DNA of 64,000 nt from Sulfuritalea sp. (GCA_023700805.1 JAMPYF010000008.1:48578-112577); one strand, 5' to 3'. Shown: positions 34,519 through 49,952, counted from the stretch's first letter. Program-made: numbers and translations. The notes: generated by a model not told the origin, from the sequence alone.

Positions 34519-34953
34519 CTAGCGGGGGTCGGCGGCCGATTCGGATGCAGACGCCGCCTGATGCCGTTTTACGTCGGCGACATACTCGGCGTCGACCGTC
34601 AGGATGTGGTGGTAGAACCAGCCGTTGATCAGTTCCTCGATGCGGTCGGCGATGTGGTCCAGCGTCAGGCTGCGCGCTTCGTCGAGCAGCCGGCTCAGCA
34701 TCCGGCGGAACTCCTGGTGCTGCAGGCGGTGCTCGTCGAGCTTGCGGTAGGCGATCTTCTCCAGCAGCGCTTCCTCGTCGCGCAGGTGCGTATTGGCATA
34801 GTCGCAGAGCATGGTCAGCGTGTGCATGACGCGTATCTGGTCGCCGTTGCCGCGAAAGCTTGCGGCCATGTCGAACAAGGCCTTGTGCTGGCTGTCGATG
34901 GCGGGCAGCCCGGTGACGATGGCCTCCGACCAGTTTGCCTTGGTATGCGCCAT
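34519..34953 (-). CDS. Bacteriohemerythrin
   Basis: This 144-residue cytoplasmic four-helix protein should bind O2 at a di-iron site. Ligands of the family are present in order: WSEAIVTGLPAIDSQHKALF, HLRDEEALLEKI, HRLQHQEFRRML and GWFYHHILTVDAEYV. It could carry or sense oxygen, or buffer iron. It follows the 308-residue unknown protein by 16 nt in one operon. Its 3' end is duplicated at 31164-31299. Confidence 0.9.
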   Translation of the reverse strand: MAHTKANWSEAIVTGLPAIDSQHKALFDMAASFRGNGDQIRVMHTLTMLCDYANTHLRDEEALLEKIAYRKLDEHRLQHQEFRRMLSRLLDEARSLTLDHIADRIEELINGWFYHHILTVDAEYVADVKRHQAASASESAADPR

Positions 34954-34969
34954 GAGCGTGCTCCTGTTC

Positions 34970-35896
34970 TCAGCCGGGCAGCGGAATCGGCATCATGGTG
35001 ACGATGCCGGTAGCGGCGTAGGTGTCGCAGCGTTCGACGAATTCCCGGGTGCTTTTCGGCATCGCGACGCGGGCCCGCGTGATGTGGAAAATCAGGTCGC
35101 GGCCATTGCAGATCAGCTGGGTGCCGAACGAGGCCACGCGCTGTTCGTGCTCGCTGTCGGGGTCACCCAGCAGCGGGCGGAAATTGGCCAGGCGCTCGCC
35201 GGCTGTGACCATCTCGGCCCAGATGTCGAAGATTTCGCGGTCGGTGCGCAGGGTCTCCACCTTGACGCGGGCGACGCGGGCAAACTCGCGGATGGTCGGC
35301 TCGATGCCGGGAAACATCGGCGTGGCGAAGGTGCGGATCATGGCCTCGGCGATGGTGTCGATGCCGCGCATGGCCTGGGCCATTTTCACGTAGCGCGTCG
35401 CGTAGAAGTCGGCGAGCGGAATCGAGAAGGCGCGGAAAGGCTCGCCCCACAGTTCGTCGATGCCTTCCTCGCCGCTGCGGTGCAGTACCAGGGAACACAG
35501 GGACAGCGCCTCCTGCAGGCAGCGCCCGCATTCGCGCATCAGGTCGTTGCTGGAGGAAATCTCCACCCCGACCGATTGCAGGTCCACCAGCCGGGTGAAG
35601 ATGTCGGTGGCGCGGTTGAACAGGGCGCCGGCATACATGGCGCCCTTGACCCGCTTCTTGCCGGAATCGGTCTCGTCCTGGTAGGCCTGCCTCGCCTCGG
35701 CCAGGCGGTAGCCGGGAATGTTGAGCCCGTGCTCGGTGTGGTTGAACAGGCGCCGCGTCAGCGCCTCGATCAGCCTGCGCTTGGCCTGCAGGCTGTCTTC
35801 CGGTACCGGATAGGTCTTGATCCAGTAGCCGTCGGTGTAACTGCGCTCGCGGCCGTCGATGATGCGCAAAGTGCCGTTGGCTATGTCCTGGTCCAT
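34970..35896 (-). CDS. Unknown protein paired with bacteriohemerythrin
   Basis: This 308-residue protein has no signal peptide and no clear membrane segment. The start MDQDIANGTLRIIDGRERSY (35896) has AGGA upstream; an earlier ATG at 35923 does not. The sequence is largely helical with several Glu/His/Cys-containing helices (DLMRECGRCLQEALSLCSLV, MFPGIEPTIREFARVARVKV) and ends VTMMPIPLPG. No family is recognised. Cotranscription with hemerythrin suggests an oxygen- or iron-related role, by context only. Confidence 0.72.
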   Translation of the reverse strand: MDQDIANGTLRIIDGRERSYTDGYWIKTYPVPEDSLQAKRRLIEALTRRLFNHTEHGLNIPGYRLAEARQAYQDETDSGKKRVKGAMYAGALFNRATDIFTRLVDLQSVGVEISSSNDLMRECGRCLQEALSLCSLVLHRSGEEGIDELWGEPFRAFSIPLADFYATRYVKMAQAMRGIDTIAEAMIRTFATPMFPGIEPTIREFARVARVKVETLRTDREIFDIWAEMVTAGERLANFRPLLGDPDSEHEQRVASFGTQLICNGRDLIFHITRARVAMPKSTREFVERCDTYAATGIVTMMPIPLPG

Positions 35897-36173
35897 GTCG
35901 TGCGTGCGTCCTGAAGGGGTCATGTATTTTGGCGCTTATCGCGCCGATACTGCAAATGCCGTGAGCTGGCGGGCGGAACTGCCCTCGGCCTGCCCCCGAA
36001 GGGTCTGCGCCTTGTAAATGGAGTCGGGCCGGCGCCGCAATTTCGAGCGCAGTGTGCGCAAACGTACGGAAGCGGCGGGCCGACCGTGCTAGCGTATGCT
36101 GCAGTTCATGGCTTTATGTGATGAGAAACCCGGTCGGCGACGATGAAGGTCTGCCGCTTCCCGGCCGGCGTCG

Positions 36174-36842
36174 ATGGACGGTCCGATTCCCAACCATTCG
36201 GGTGATACCTTGATGCCTCCCATGCTCAATCCCATGACCGATCCGTTTCTGAGCCAGTTCATGGCCCGGTTCTTCTTCGTATTCGGCATCATCGGCCTTG
36301 CCGTCGGCGTCGGGCTCGTGCTCGACCATGTGCGCATGCACCGGATGTTCGGCATCGTGAACCGCTGGGTTTCCATGCGACACAGCACAAAGTGGCTTGC
36401 CATACCGCGCGACACAAGTGCTGCCGTGGCGCGAAACCGACACCTGATCGGCGGGATTTTCATCCTTGTCGCAGCCTATTCGACGTTTGTCCTGTTAACC
36501 CAAATCGACGTTGCCAGGATGGCCGCCATGCTTCGCAGCGATGCCCCCCGCAGCCTTGTCGTATTGATAATTGCCAGCGCGCGCTGGTGTCTCGTCGCGG
36601 GAGGCATCGTCGCGATTGCCGTCGGCGTCATGCTGGTATTTTTCCCGAGTGCATTGAGTGCGATCGAATCGCGTGCCAATCGCTGGTACTCGTTCCGCCA
36701 GCAGGCGCCGCACGTGGACACCATGCATATGGATTTCGACCGGTGGACCGAAGGCCATCCCCGGTTTACCGGCTGGATTCTCGCGGGCGGAGCGCTCGTG
36801 GTGACCGTCACTTTCGGCATACAACTGTTCGCGCGCGGCTGA
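36174..36842 (+). CDS. Four-helix membrane protein, unknown function
   Basis: Up to 222 residues; starts at 36174 or at 36213 (MPPMLNPMTDPFLSQF) are both possible. Hydrophobic segments: FFFVFGIIGLAVGVGLVL, LIGGIFILVAAYSTFVLLTQ, WCLVAGGIVAIAVGVMLVFF and WILAGGALVVTVTFGIQL. Two halves look alike (N-x-W-V/Y-S-M/F-R after the first and third helices: NRWVSMR and NRWYSFR), suggesting internal duplication. No known domain is recognised. The 277-nt region before it shows no other gene. Confidence 0.65.
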   Translation: MDGPIPNHSGDTLMPPMLNPMTDPFLSQFMARFFFVFGIIGLAVGVGLVLDHVRMHRMFGIVNRWVSMRHSTKWLAIPRDTSAAVARNRHLIGGIFILVAAYSTFVLLTQIDVARMAAMLRSDAPRSLVVLIIASARWCLVAGGIVAIAVGVMLVFFPSALSAIESRANRWYSFRQQAPHVDTMHMDFDRWTEGHPRFTGWILAGGALVVTVTFGIQLFARG

Positions 36843-36896
36843 CGCTGCGGGTGCGCGCCCGTGATCGGCAGCGATCGGAGAGTGGCTGTATCGGCC

Positions 36897-37322
36897 TTAC
36901 GGATACTGCAGCGGCACGGCGTCCGCTTGCCGCGATTCCGCGCTTGCGTCGGCGCGCGGCCCCTGCGCCAGTCGGCCGTGAATCACCGCCCCCGAATGAA
37001 TCTCGGCCACGGCGTAGGCGAGATCGCAATCGACCTGGGCTTTCGACTGCAACTTGATGAATTCGGTGGCATCGACGCGGCCCTTGATCAGGCCGTTGAC
37101 GATCAGGCGCGCGACTTCTATGTCGCCCTCGATGCGCCCCTGTTCGCCGACCACCAGGGTATTCGCCTGGCCGTCGGCCGAGCGCACGTTGCCGCGGACT
37201 TCGCCGTCGATGCGCAGACCGCCGGAAAACACGATGTGGCCGGAAAGCACCGTGCCGGCACCGATCAGGCTTTCGATCGGGTTGGCGTGCTGCTTGCCGG
37301 TTTTATCGAACAAGGCCTTCAT
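36897..37322 (-). CDS. Bactofilin
   Basis: This 141-residue protein has the bactofilin (DUF583) beta-helix: IESLIGAGTVLSGHIVFSGG, LRIDGEVRGNVRS, GRIEGDIEVARLIVNGLIKG, each rung repeating hydrophobic and Gly positions. Bactofilins polymerise at the membrane and position cell-wall or polar functions. The Pro/Ala-rich tail is probably disordered. It overlaps the upstream 73-residue gene (ATGA). Confidence 0.88.
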   Translation of the reverse strand: MKALFDKTGKQHANPIESLIGAGTVLSGHIVFSGGLRIDGEVRGNVRSADGQANTLVVGEQGRIEGDIEVARLIVNGLIKGRVDATEFIKLQSKAQVDCDLAYAVAEIHSGAVIHGRLAQGPRADASAESRQADAVPLQYP

Positions 37323-37540
37323 GCCCCCGGGAGCTGGAAGCGGCGGAAGCGGTCCACCGCGGATTCCGGCTCGGCCGCGACGCAGTGCGTGAAGCCGCTT
37401 TTGTCCATCGGCGCGATATCCTGAATCGTGGCGACCTGGTACATGCGTTCGATCTTGCGACGTGCCTCGGGTTCGTTCCGCGCCCAGACTTTCAGCCTGA
37501 GGATGGTCCGGTAAAACTGAACGTCGCACTTCCACCACAT
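37319..37540 (-). CDS. Small protein coupled to bactofilin, unknown function
   Basis: This is a 73-residue protein, MWWKCDVQFYRTILRLKVWA onward, with a basic helix (RRKIERMYQVATIQDI) and one C-terminal Cys. It is preceded by a good promoter at 37602-37631 and overlaps the bactofilin start by 4 nt. No ribosome site is obvious before the ATG at 37540. No family is recognised. Confidence 0.55.
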   Translation of the reverse strand: MWWKCDVQFYRTILRLKVWARNEPEARRKIERMYQVATIQDIAPMDKSGFTHCVAAEPESAVDRFRRFQLPGA

Positions 37541-37601
37541 GGTAAGAGAATGTCGCCCCGGGGAATGGTCGATTCGGCTCGACCGAACGGAAAATCGCCA
37601 C

Positions 37602-37631
37602 ACTATAACTATGGTCATAGCGCCGGGTCAA
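37602..37631 (-). promoter_or_regulatory. Sigma-70-like promoter of the bactofilin operon
   Basis: On the minus strand TTGACC (37626-37631), an 18-nt spacer and TATAGT (37602-37607) form a good match. It lies about 60 nt before the small gene at 37540. Confidence 0.6.
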
Positions 37632-37646
37632 GCGAATCCGCGCGGC

Positions 37647-37742
37647 GCGATCGGGTTTGAAGTCGGCTTCGAGCGCGAACAGCTCGCCGAGCAGCCCGGC
37701 CATGGCATCGAGGTCGGCGGCGGTCGCGAAGTCGATCTGCAT
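37647..37742 (-). pseudogene. N-terminal stub of a GNAT acetyltransferase
   Basis: The frame MQIDFATAADLDAMAGLLGE and on to FALEADFKPDRAA matches the first 30 residues of GNAT acetyltransferases (a start of the type PATPADLDAL...LFALEADF), then similarity ends where the bactofilin promoter begins. The catalytic and acetyl-CoA parts are missing. It starts 4 nt after the modC stop, so the missing gene was once the tail of the mod operon. Confidence 0.65.
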
Positions 37743-37746
37743 GGTC

Positions 37747-38811
37747 CTATCCGATCAGGGCCACGGCCTTGATCTGCACCCAGACTTCGCGCCCCGGCGC
37801 GAGGTCGAGGCGCTGCGCCGAGCGCCGCGTCAGGCGCGCCAGCAGCTTGGTGCCGCCGACGCGCAGCTGTACCAGGATTGCCGACGGATGGTCCTCGGCG
37901 GCGTGGGCGAGGACGGTGGCCGGCAGCAGGTTCATGATGCTGACGTCGTCGTGGCGGCTGTTGGCGAGCGACACGTCGCGCGCCAGGATGCGCACCCGCA
38001 CCTGGCGCCCCACGGCGACGCCGCTGTCGCGCACCCAGAGTTCGCCGCCGTCGAATTCGACGCGCGCCAGATGCCACTCGGCATCGCGCTCGGCGACCAC
38101 GGCCGCGAACACCGCGCCGGCATCCTCGCCGAGGCGGATCGGCAGGTCGATGCGCGCCAGGGTCTCGGCCAGCGGCCCCTGCGCCACGGCACGGCCGCCG
38201 TCCATGACAACCAGATGGTCGGCGAGGCGGGCGACTTCGTCGGCGGCGTGGCTGACATAGATCACCGGGATGTCCAGCTCGTCGCGCAGGCGCTCCAGGT
38301 AGGGCAGGATTTCCTGCTTGCGCGCATGGTCGAGCGCGGCCAGCGGCTCGTCCAGCAGCAGCAGGCGCGGCGCGGAAAGCAGGGCGCGGGCGATCGCCAC
38401 GCGCTGCTGCTCGCCGCCGGAAAGCCTCTCGGGCAGGCGTTCGAGCAGGGGGCCGAGGCCCAGCAGCTCGACGATCGCGGCATCGCCGCGGGAGTTGCCG
38501 CTGGCGGCGCGGCGCCGGGCGTAGTCGAGGTTGCGGGCGACGTCGAGATGGGCGAACAGGCGCGCATCCTGGAACACATAGCCGAGCCGGCGCCGGTGCG
38601 TCGGCAGGAAGACGCCGGCGTCCTGCCAGGTTTCGCCATTGACGGCGAGCCGGCCGGCGCCGCGTTCCAGCCCGGCGATGCAGCGCAGCAGCGTGGTCTT
38701 GCCGCAGCCGGACTGGCCGAACAGGACCGTGACGCCGCGCCCCGGCAGGTCGAGGTCGACATCGAGGCTGAAGCCGGGCCAGGCCAGCTTGAATTGCGCC
38801 GCGATGCTCAT
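37747..38811 (-). CDS. modC: Molybdate ABC transporter ATPase
   Basis: This 354-residue ATPase powers molybdate import. It has Walker [15 protein letters not shown]-loop YVFQDARLF, signature [15 protein letters not shown], Walker [14 protein letters not shown] and the switch His in [16 protein letters not shown]-terminal Mop-like/TOBE domain ([27 protein letters not shown]) is typical of ModC. The ATG at 38811 overlaps modB (ATGA). Molybdate also suits the molybdenum hydroxylase IorAB in this window. Confidence 0.93.
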   Translation of the reverse strand: MSIAAQFKLAWPGFSLDVDLDLPGRGVTVLFGQSGCGKTTLLRCIAGLERGAGRLAVNGETWQDAGVFLPTHRRRLGYVFQDARLFAHLDVARNLDYARRRAASGNSRGDAAIVELLGLGPLLERLPERLSGGEQQRVAIARALLSAPRLLLLDEPLAALDHARKQEILPYLERLRDELDIPVIYVSHAADEVARLADHLVVMDGGRAVAQGPLAETLARIDLPIRLGEDAGAVFAAVVAERDAEWHLARVEFDGGELWVRDSGVAVGRQVRVRILARDVSLANSRHDDVSIMNLLPATVLAHAAEDHPSAILVQLRVGGTKLLARLTRRSAQRLDLAPGREVWVQIKAVALIG

Positions 38812-39491
38812 CGGGCTTTCCGCCCGGTCAGCGTGTACAGCGCCAGCAGCACGAGGAAGGAGAAGACCACCATGCCGCCGGCCAGCCAATGGGCCTGGGC
38901 ATATTCGAGCGCCTCGACGTGGTCGTAGATCTGCACCGAGACGACGCGGGTCTTGTCCGGGATGTTGCCGCCTATCATCAGCACCACGCCGAATTCGCCG
39001 ACGGTGTGGGCGAAGCCGAGGATCGTCGCGGTGAGGAAGCCGGGCTTCGCCAGCGGCAGGGCGACGCTGAAGAAGGCATCGAGCGGCGCGGCGCGCAAGG
39101 TCGCGGCGGCTTCCAGCGGCCGCTCGCCGATGGCCTCGAAGGCGTTCTGGATCGGCTGCACGACGAAGGGCATGGAATAGAACACCGAGGCCACCACCAG
39201 GCCCCAGAAGGTGAAGGGCAGGAGGCCGATGCCGGCCCATGCGGTGAAGCGGCCCACCGCGCCGTCGGGGCCCATCAGCAACAGCAGATAGAAGCCGATC
39301 ACGGTCGGCGGCAGCACGATGGGCAGCGCCACCACGGCGCCCACCGGGCCCTTCCACCAGGAGCGCGTGCGCGCCAGCCACCAGGCGATCGGCGTGCCGA
39401 TCAGCAGCAGCAAGACGGTGGTGACGGTCGCCAGCCTGAAGGTGAGCCAGACGGCGCCGAGGTCGGCAGTGAGGTTGGGCAAACTCGGCAT
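38808..39491 (-). CDS. modB: Molybdate ABC transporter permease
   Basis: This 227-residue inner-membrane permease has about five or six helices. Features include [38 protein letters not shown] and the ABC-contacting EAA loop [40 protein letters not shown] is the ModB signature. It overlaps modC by 4 nt and follows modA by 42 nt. Confidence 0.93.
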   Translation of the reverse strand: MPSLPNLTADLGAVWLTFRLATVTTVLLLLIGTPIAWWLARTRSWWKGPVGAVVALPIVLPPTVIGFYLLLLMGPDGAVGRFTAWAGIGLLPFTFWGLVVASVFYSMPFVVQPIQNAFEAIGERPLEAAATLRAAPLDAFFSVALPLAKPGFLTATILGFAHTVGEFGVVLMIGGNIPDKTRVVSVQIYDHVEALEYAQAHWLAGGMVVFSFLVLLALYTLTGRKAR

Positions 39492-39533
39492 GGAGCGAAT
39501 GCTAGCGCGATATCGCCCGCCAGGGCAGCCCGG

Positions 39534-40406
<873 letters not shown>

Positions 40407-42245
40407 TCACTCGACCGTGACACTCTTTGCCAGGTTGCGCGGTTTGTCCACGTCGGTACCTTTGACCAGCGCCACGTGATAGGACAGCAGTTGCAGCGGT
40501 ACCACGTGCAGCACGGGCGAGAGCAGGCCGTAGTGCTCGGGCAGGCGCAGCACATGCACGCCGTCTTCCGCATCGACCGCGGAATCGGCATCGGCGAAGA
40601 CGTAGAGCTCGCCGCCGCGCGCGGCGACTTCCTTGAGGTTGGACTTGAGCTTTTCCAGCAGGGCGTCGTTGGGTGCGATGCTGATCACCGGCATGTCCTT
40701 GTCCACGAGCGCCAGCGGGCCATGCTTGAGCTCGCCGGCGGGATAGCCCTCGGCGTGGATGTAGGAGATTTCCTTGAGCTTCAGCGCGCCTTCCAGCGCG
40801 ATCGGATAGTGGTGGCCGCGGCCGAGGAACAGCGCGTGCTGCTTGGCGGCGAAGCGCGCGGCCCAGGCCTTGATTTCGGGTTCGAGGGCCAGCACTTTCT
40901 GCACCGCCACCGGCAGGTGGCGCAGCGCCACCAGCTGCTCGGCTTCCTGCCCGGCGCTCAGGCGCCCGGCCTGCTTGGCCAGCGTCACCGCGAGCAGGAA
41001 CAGCGCCGCCAACTGGGTGGTGAAGGCCTTGGTCGAGGCGACGCCGATCTCGGGCCCGGCGCGGGTCAGGAAGCGCAGCGCGCATTCGCGCACGATGGCC
41101 GATTCGGGGACGTTGCAGATCGCCAGCGTGCGCCCCATGCCGAGCGCCCGCGCATGCTTGACCGAGGCCAGCGTATCGGCGGTTTCGCCCGACTGCGAGA
41201 TCGCCACCACGAGCTGTTCGGAATTCGGCACCGAGACGCGGTAGCGGTACTCGCTGGCGATTTCGACGCTGCACGGAATGCCCGCCAGTTGCTCGATCCA
41301 GTAGCGCGCGACGAGGCCGGCATGGTAGCTGGTGCCGCAGGCCAGGATCAGCACCGAGCGCACGCCGCCCAGCATTTCCGGTGCGGCGACGCCGAACAGG
41401 TTGGGGCTCAGGGTCTGCGCGCCGCCGATCATTTCCAGCGTCGCCGCCAGCGCCTGCGGCTGCTCGAAGATTTCCTTCTGCATGTAGTGCCGGTACTCGC
41501 CCAGCTCGACGTCGTCGGCCGAGAGCGTGCTTTCATGCACCGGGCGATCGGCCGGCACGTGCGCCGCCGTACCGTCAGCGGCAACTATCCGGATCGCATC
41601 GCGGCGGAGCTCGGCGACATCGCCGTCTTCGAGATAGATCATGCGCCGCGTCACCTGCAGCAGCGCCGCGGCATCGGACGCGGCGTAGTTGCCACCATTT
41701 TCACCTTGGCCCAGCCCCAGCAGCAGCGGCGCGCCGTGGCGGGCGACGACGATGCTGTCGTCCCACTCACGCAGCACGGCGATCGCATAGGCGCCGGTCA
41801 GGCGCGCGGTCGCCAGGCGTACCGCGGCGAACAGGTCGGGTGCCGACTGCAGCGTGTGCTGGATCAGGTGGGCGATGACCTCGGTGTCGGTATCCGAATT
41901 GAAGACGTAGCCGGCGGCCAGCAGTTCCTGCTTGAGCTCGACGTAGTTCTCGATGATGCCGTTATGCACCACCGCCAGCCCGGCCGAGACATGCGGATGC
42001 GCGTTGCGCTCGGAAGGCACGCCGTGCGTGGCCCAGCGCGTGTGGGCGATGCCGTGGTGCGCCGTCTGGCCCGCAGCCTGCGCCGCCAGTTCGGCGACGC
42101 GGCCGACGCTGCGCAGGCGCGTCAGGGTCGGATTGAGCAGGGCCAGGCCGGCCGAGTCGTAGCCGCGATATTCGAGCCGGGTCAGGCCCTCGATCAGTAC
42201 CGGAACGATGTTGCGCGCGGCAACGGCTGCGACGATGCCGCACAT
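40407..42245 (-). CDS. glmS: Glutamine-fructose-6-phosphate aminotransferase
   Basis: This 612-residue enzyme makes glucosamine-6-phosphate, the first step to UDP-GlcNAc. The N-terminal glutaminase starts MCGIVAAVA with nucleophile Cys2, and has the usual HTRWATHG and HNGIIENY. Two SIS isomerase domains follow ([44 protein letters not shown]), ending AKSVTVE. It lies 3 nt after glmU. The loop [11 protein letters not shown] is encoded over a copy of the dispersed element. KSVTVE-stop recurs in another frame about 35 nt downstream. Confidence 0.95.
   Translation of the reverse strand: MCGIVAAVAARNIVPVLIEGLTRLEYRGYDSAGLALLNPTLTRLRSVGRVAELAAQAAGQTAHHGIAHTRWATHGVPSERNAHPHVSAGLAVVHNGIIENYVELKQELLAAGYVFNSDTDTEVIAHLIQHTLQSAPDLFAAVRLATARLTGAYAIAVLREWDDSIVVARHGAPLLLGLGQGENGGNYAASDAAALLQVTRRMIYLEDGDVAELRRDAIRIVAADGTAAHVPADRPVHESTLSADDVELGEYRHYMQKEIFEQPQALAATLEMIGGAQTLSPNLFGVAAPEMLGGVRSVLILACGTSYHAGLVARYWIEQLAGIPCSVEIASEYRYRVSVPNSEQLVVAISQSGETADTLASVKHARALGMGRTLAICNVPESAIVRECALRFLTRAGPEIGVASTKAFTTQLAALFLLAVTLAKQAGRLSAGQEAEQLVALRHLPVAVQKVLALEPEIKAWAARFAAKQHALFLGRGHHYPIALEGALKLKEISYIHAEGYPAGELKHGPLALVDKDMPVISIAPNDALLEKLKSNLKEVAARGGELYVFADADSAVDAEDGVHVLRLPEHYGLLSPVLHVVPLQLLSYHVALVKGTDVDKPRNLAKSVTVE
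41563..41589 (-). repeat. Dispersed 27-nt element, copy 8 (inside glmS)
   Basis: The minus strand reads GATAGTTGCCGCTGACG, GT, ACGGCGGC, a divergent copy. It encodes IVAADGTAA in the glutaminase domain. Confidence 0.5.
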
Positions 42246-42248
42246 GGC

Positions 42249-43607
42249 TCAGTCCTCTTTCTGCGGTTTTGGGAGCTTGACCGGCCGCTTCCAGCCGGGC
42301 ACGGCGACCTGTTTGGCGCGCGACACGGTGAGCTGTTCCGGCGGCGCATCGCGCGTCAGCGTGGTGCCGGCGCCCAGGGTGGCGCCACGGCCGACCGTGA
42401 CCGGCGCCACCAGTTGGGTGTCCGAGCCGATGAAGACGTCGTCCTCGATCACGGTGCGGAATTTGTTGGCGCCGTCGTAATTGCAGGTGATGGTGCCGGC
42501 GCCGACATTGACCCGGCTGCCTATCGTGGCGTCGCCGAGATAGGCCAGGTGGTTGGCCTTGGAGTGGTCGGCGATGCTGGAATTCTTCACCTCGACGAAG
42601 TTGCCGATATGCACGTCGCATCCAAGTGCGGTGCCGGGGCGCAGGCGTGCGAAGGGGCCGACGATGCTGCCGGCGCCGACCACCGCGTCTTCCAGCACGC
42701 AGTTGGCCTTGATGCGCACGCCGTCGCCAAGCACCACGCGGCCCTCGAACACGCAATTGACGTCGATGCTGACGTCGCGGCCGCAGACAAGTTCGCCGCG
42801 CACATCGATGCGCGCCGGGTCGGCCAGCGTCACGCCGGCTTCCATCAGCGCATCGGCGACATTGCGCTGATGCACGCGCTCCAGCGCGGCGAGTTGCAGC
42901 TTGCTGTTCACGCCCTCGGTCTCCCATGCCGCGGCGGGATGCGCGGTGACCACCGGCATGCCTTCGGCGACCGCCAGGGCGACGATGTCGGTCAGGTAGT
43001 ACTCGCCCTGAGCATTGCGATTGCCCAGGCTCGGCAGCCAGCGCGCCAGCGCCGCGGTCGGCGCGACGAGGATGCCGGTGTTGATTTCGCGTATGGACTT
43101 TTCGGCATCGTCGGCGTCCTTCTCCTCGACGATGCGCGTGACCAGGCCCTCGCTTCTGACGATGCGGCCATAACCCCGCGGGTTGTCGACATGCGCGGTG
43201 AGCAGCGCCAGTTTGTCGCCGCCGGCCGCTGCGATCAGGCGCTTGAGCGTGTCGACGCGCGTCAGCGGCACGTCGCCATAGAGCACCAAGGTGGAAGAAA
43301 CGGTGGAAGAAACGGTGGAAGATTCGGTCGGCGCCGACGCCGCGATGGCCGGCATCGCCTGCAGCACCGCATGGCCGGTGCCGAGCTGGGGTTCCTGCCT
43401 GGCCCAGTCCAGGTCGGGGGCATCGAGCGCTGCGCGCACCCGTTCGCCGCCGTGGCCATACACCACGCAGATCTTTCCGGCGCCGAGTTCGCGAGCGGTG
43501 TCGATCACGTGCCCGAGCAATGCCTTTCCCGCCAGCGGATGCAGGACCTTGGGCAGGTCGGAATGCATCCGCTTGCCCTGCCCCGCGGCGAGAATGACGA
43601 CGTTCAA
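42249..43607 (-). CDS. glmU: Bifunctional GlmU uridyltransferase/acetyltransferase
   Basis: This 452-residue enzyme acetylates glucosamine-1-phosphate and couples it to UTP. The start is a TTG at 43607 ([14 protein letters not shown]), the only codon giving the normal N terminus; it lies 8 nt after the gltD stop. The pyrophosphorylase part has [27 protein letters not shown] and REINTGI; the left-handed beta-helix has [30 protein letters not shown] and [10 protein letters not shown]. An unusual [11 protein letters not shown] insertion precedes LVLYGDVPL. Confidence 0.94.
   Translation of the reverse strand: MNVVILAAGQGKRMHSDLPKVLHPLAGKALLGHVIDTARELGAGKICVVYGHGGERVRAALDAPDLDWARQEPQLGTGHAVLQAMPAIAASAPTESSTVSSTVSSTLVLYGDVPLTRVDTLKRLIAAAGGDKLALLTAHVDNPRGYGRIVRSEGLVTRIVEEKDADDAEKSIREINTGILVAPTAALARWLPSLGNRNAQGEYYLTDIVALAVAEGMPVVTAHPAAAWETEGVNSKLQLAALERVHQRNVADALMEAGVTLADPARIDVRGELVCGRDVSIDVNCVFEGRVVLGDGVRIKANCVLEDAVVGAGSIVGPFARLRPGTALGCDVHIGNFVEVKNSSIADHSKANHLAYLGDATIGSRVNVGAGTITCNYDGANKFRTVIEDDVFIGSDTQLVAPVTVGRGATLGAGTTLTRDAPPEQLTVSRAKQVAVPGWKRPVKLPKPQKED
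43291..43326 (-). repeat. 12-nt tandem repeat inside glmU
   Basis: GTGGAAGAAACG occurs twice and then as GTGGAAGATTCG, three units in a row. On the coding strand it encodes [12 protein letters not shown] just before the UTP-binding strand. The codons TCT and GTT are untypical for the gene. Confidence 0.85.
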
Positions 43608-43614
43608 GGCGTGC

Positions 43615-45090
43615 TCAACGCGGCAGGATCGTGGAACCCATGAGGAACTTATCGACAGTGCGTGCACACTGGCGGCCTTCGCGTATGGCCCAGACCACCA
43701 GCGACTGGCCGCGCCGCATGTCGCCGGCGGCGAACACGCCGGGCACCGTGGTGCTGTAGGCCTGCTCGCCTTCGGTGTTGGCGCGCGCATTGCCGCGACC
43801 ATCCTTTTCGATGCCGAAAGCATCGAGTATGCCGCCCACCGGATTGACGAAGCCCATGGCGAGGAAGGCGAAGTCGGCCGGAATCTCGAATTCGGAACCG
43901 GGCACTTCGCTCATCCTGCCGTCGGCCCAGGCCAGGCGCACGGCCTTGATGGCCCTGAGCTTGCCGCTCATTGCGCCCTCGCCACCGACGAATTCCTTGG
44001 TGCCGATGGCCCAGTCGCGCGCGCAGCCCTCGTCGTGCGACGACGAGGTGCGCATGCGCAGCGGCCAGTAGGGCCAGGTCAGCGGGCCGTTCTCCTGCTC
44101 GGGCGGACGCGGCATCAGCTCGATCTGGGTGATGCTTGCCGCGCCGTGGCGGTTGGAGGTGCCGACGCAGTCCGAGCCGGTGTCGCCGCCGCCGATGACG
44201 ACAACATGCTTGCCATGGACGTTGATCGGGTTCCTGGCGCCGCCGGAGACTTCCTTGTTCTGCGGAATGAGGAATTCGAGCGCGAAATGCACGCCCCCAA
44301 GCTCGCGCCCGGGCACCGGCAGGTCGCGCGGATTCTCGGCGCCGCCGGCCAGGATCACGGCATCGAAATCCTTCTTCAACTGCTCCGGGCTGACGATCTT
44401 CTTCGCATCGTTGATCACGCCCTTGGGCAGGGCAGCGGCGGTGACCATGGTGCCGGTGACGAACTTGACGCCCTCCGCCTTCATCTGCGCCATGCGCCAG
44501 TCGATCAGCCGCTTGTCGAGCTTGAAGTCGGGAATGCCGTAGCGCAGCAGGCCGCCGATGCGGTCGTTCTTCTCGAACACCGTGACGGCATGGCCGACGC
44601 GCGCCAGTTGCTGGGCCGCGGCCAGTCCGGCCGGGCCGGAGCCAACGATGGCGATCTTCTTGCCGGTCTTGCGCGTCGCCGGTTGCGGCACGACCCAGCC
44701 GTTCTCGCCGGCCTTGTCGATGATCGCGCGTTCGATCGACTTGATGCCGACCGGCGTTTGCGGAATGTTCAGCGTGCAGGCCGCCTCGCAGGGCGCGGGA
44801 CAGATGCGGCTGGTGAGTTCCGGAAAGTTGTTGGTCGAATGCAGGGTCTCGATCGCCTCGCGCCAGCGGCCCTTGTAGACCAGGTCGTTCCAGTCCGGAA
44901 TCAGGTTGTTGACCGGGCAGCCGTTGTTGCAGAAGGGAATGCCGCAGTCCATGCAGCGCGCGCCCTGAATCTTCGCCTGCTCGTCGCTCAGGTGCGGGAT
45001 GAACTCGTGGTAATGAAGAACTCGCGTCGCTGCCTTTTCGTAGGTTTCCGAAATGCGCTGGAATTCGAGGAATCCGGTGGGCTTGCCCAT
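43615..45090 (-). CDS. gltD: Glutamate synthase small subunit
   Basis: This 491-residue flavoprotein feeds NADPH electrons to GltB. The N-terminal Fe-S region has [17 protein letters not shown] and [15 protein letters not shown] binding is at [20 protein letters not shown] and NADPH binding at [15 protein letters not shown]. It ends with the [22 protein letters not shown] segment. The ATG at 45090 follows GGAGG; the longer frame to 45159 lacks support. It lies 127 nt after gltB, with a perfect palindrome in the gap. Confidence 0.95.
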   Translation of the reverse strand: MGKPTGFLEFQRISETYEKAATRVLHYHEFIPHLSDEQAKIQGARCMDCGIPFCNNGCPVNNLIPDWNDLVYKGRWREAIETLHSTNNFPELTSRICPAPCEAACTLNIPQTPVGIKSIERAIIDKAGENGWVVPQPATRKTGKKIAIVGSGPAGLAAAQQLARVGHAVTVFEKNDRIGGLLRYGIPDFKLDKRLIDWRMAQMKAEGVKFVTGTMVTAAALPKGVINDAKKIVSPEQLKKDFDAVILAGGAENPRDLPVPGRELGGVHFALEFLIPQNKEVSGGARNPINVHGKHVVVIGGGDTGSDCVGTSNRHGAASITQIELMPRPPEQENGPLTWPYWPLRMRTSSSHDEGCARDWAIGTKEFVGGEGAMSGKLRAIKAVRLAWADGRMSEVPGSEFEIPADFAFLAMGFVNPVGGILDAFGIEKDGRGNARANTEGEQAYSTTVPGVFAAGDMRRGQSLVVWAIREGRQCARTVDKFLMGSTILPR

Positions 45091-45178
45091 TACGCTGCCT
45101 CCGCAGGGCCGCCCCAAGGAGGCGGCAAGTCGTTGCACGGAAGTCGGCGCGCAATGCACGGCGACTGAACCAAAATCG

Positions 45179-45199
45179 CCCCCTTGCCGGGCAAGGGGG
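45179..45199 (-). terminator. Perfect palindrome between gltB and gltD
   Basis: CCCCCTTGCC and GGCAAGGGGG flank a single central base, a 21-nt dyad 18 nt after the gltB stop. On the minus strand it is followed by CGATTTTGG, a poor T-run. It may be a partial terminator or mRNA stabiliser setting the GltB:GltD ratio. Confidence 0.5.
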
Positions 45200-45217
45200 T
45201 TGGGGGGTATGCCCTTC

Positions 45218-49846
<4,629 letters not shown>

Positions 49847-49894
49847 CGTGTCTTTCCTCGGAAATGCGGCCGGCACACGCCGGAGGCGGTCGGC

Positions 49895-49924
49895 AAAAAA
49901 GCCGGGGTGATGCTTCTCCCCGGC
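49895..49924 (-). terminator. Intrinsic terminator hairpin in the gltB leader
   Basis: On the minus strand GCCGGGG, a 10-nt loop, CCCCGGC and six T form a textbook intrinsic terminator 49 nt before the gltB start. It lies downstream of the best gltB promoter, so it could act as an attenuator; it could also end the aro-dgt transcript. Confidence 0.75.
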
Positions 49925-49932
49925 CTTGTATG

Positions 49933-49952
49933 GTCCGCCTGACATGGCGGAC
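49933..49952 (-). promoter_or_regulatory. Upstream stem-loop of the gltB leader
   Basis: GTCCGCC and GGCGGAC are exact inverted repeats with a 6-nt loop. The stem lies directly after the predicted transcription start and before the terminator hairpin. Confidence 0.5.

Larger units (their letters stand above)
34415..34654. repeat. Right copy of the 240-260 bp direct repeat
   Basis: The counterpart of 31039-31299: iorB 3' remnant, 27-nt element, and the 3' end of the intact hemerythrin gene. It marks the right border of the accessory insert. Confidence 0.88.

Noticed and set aside
36897..37742. One 281-codon frame apparently fusing a GNAT start to bactofilin
   Set aside because: The middle has no acetyltransferase similarity, a promoter lies inside, and bactofilin has its own start overlapping the upstream small gene. 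Treated as a stub plus a separate gene.
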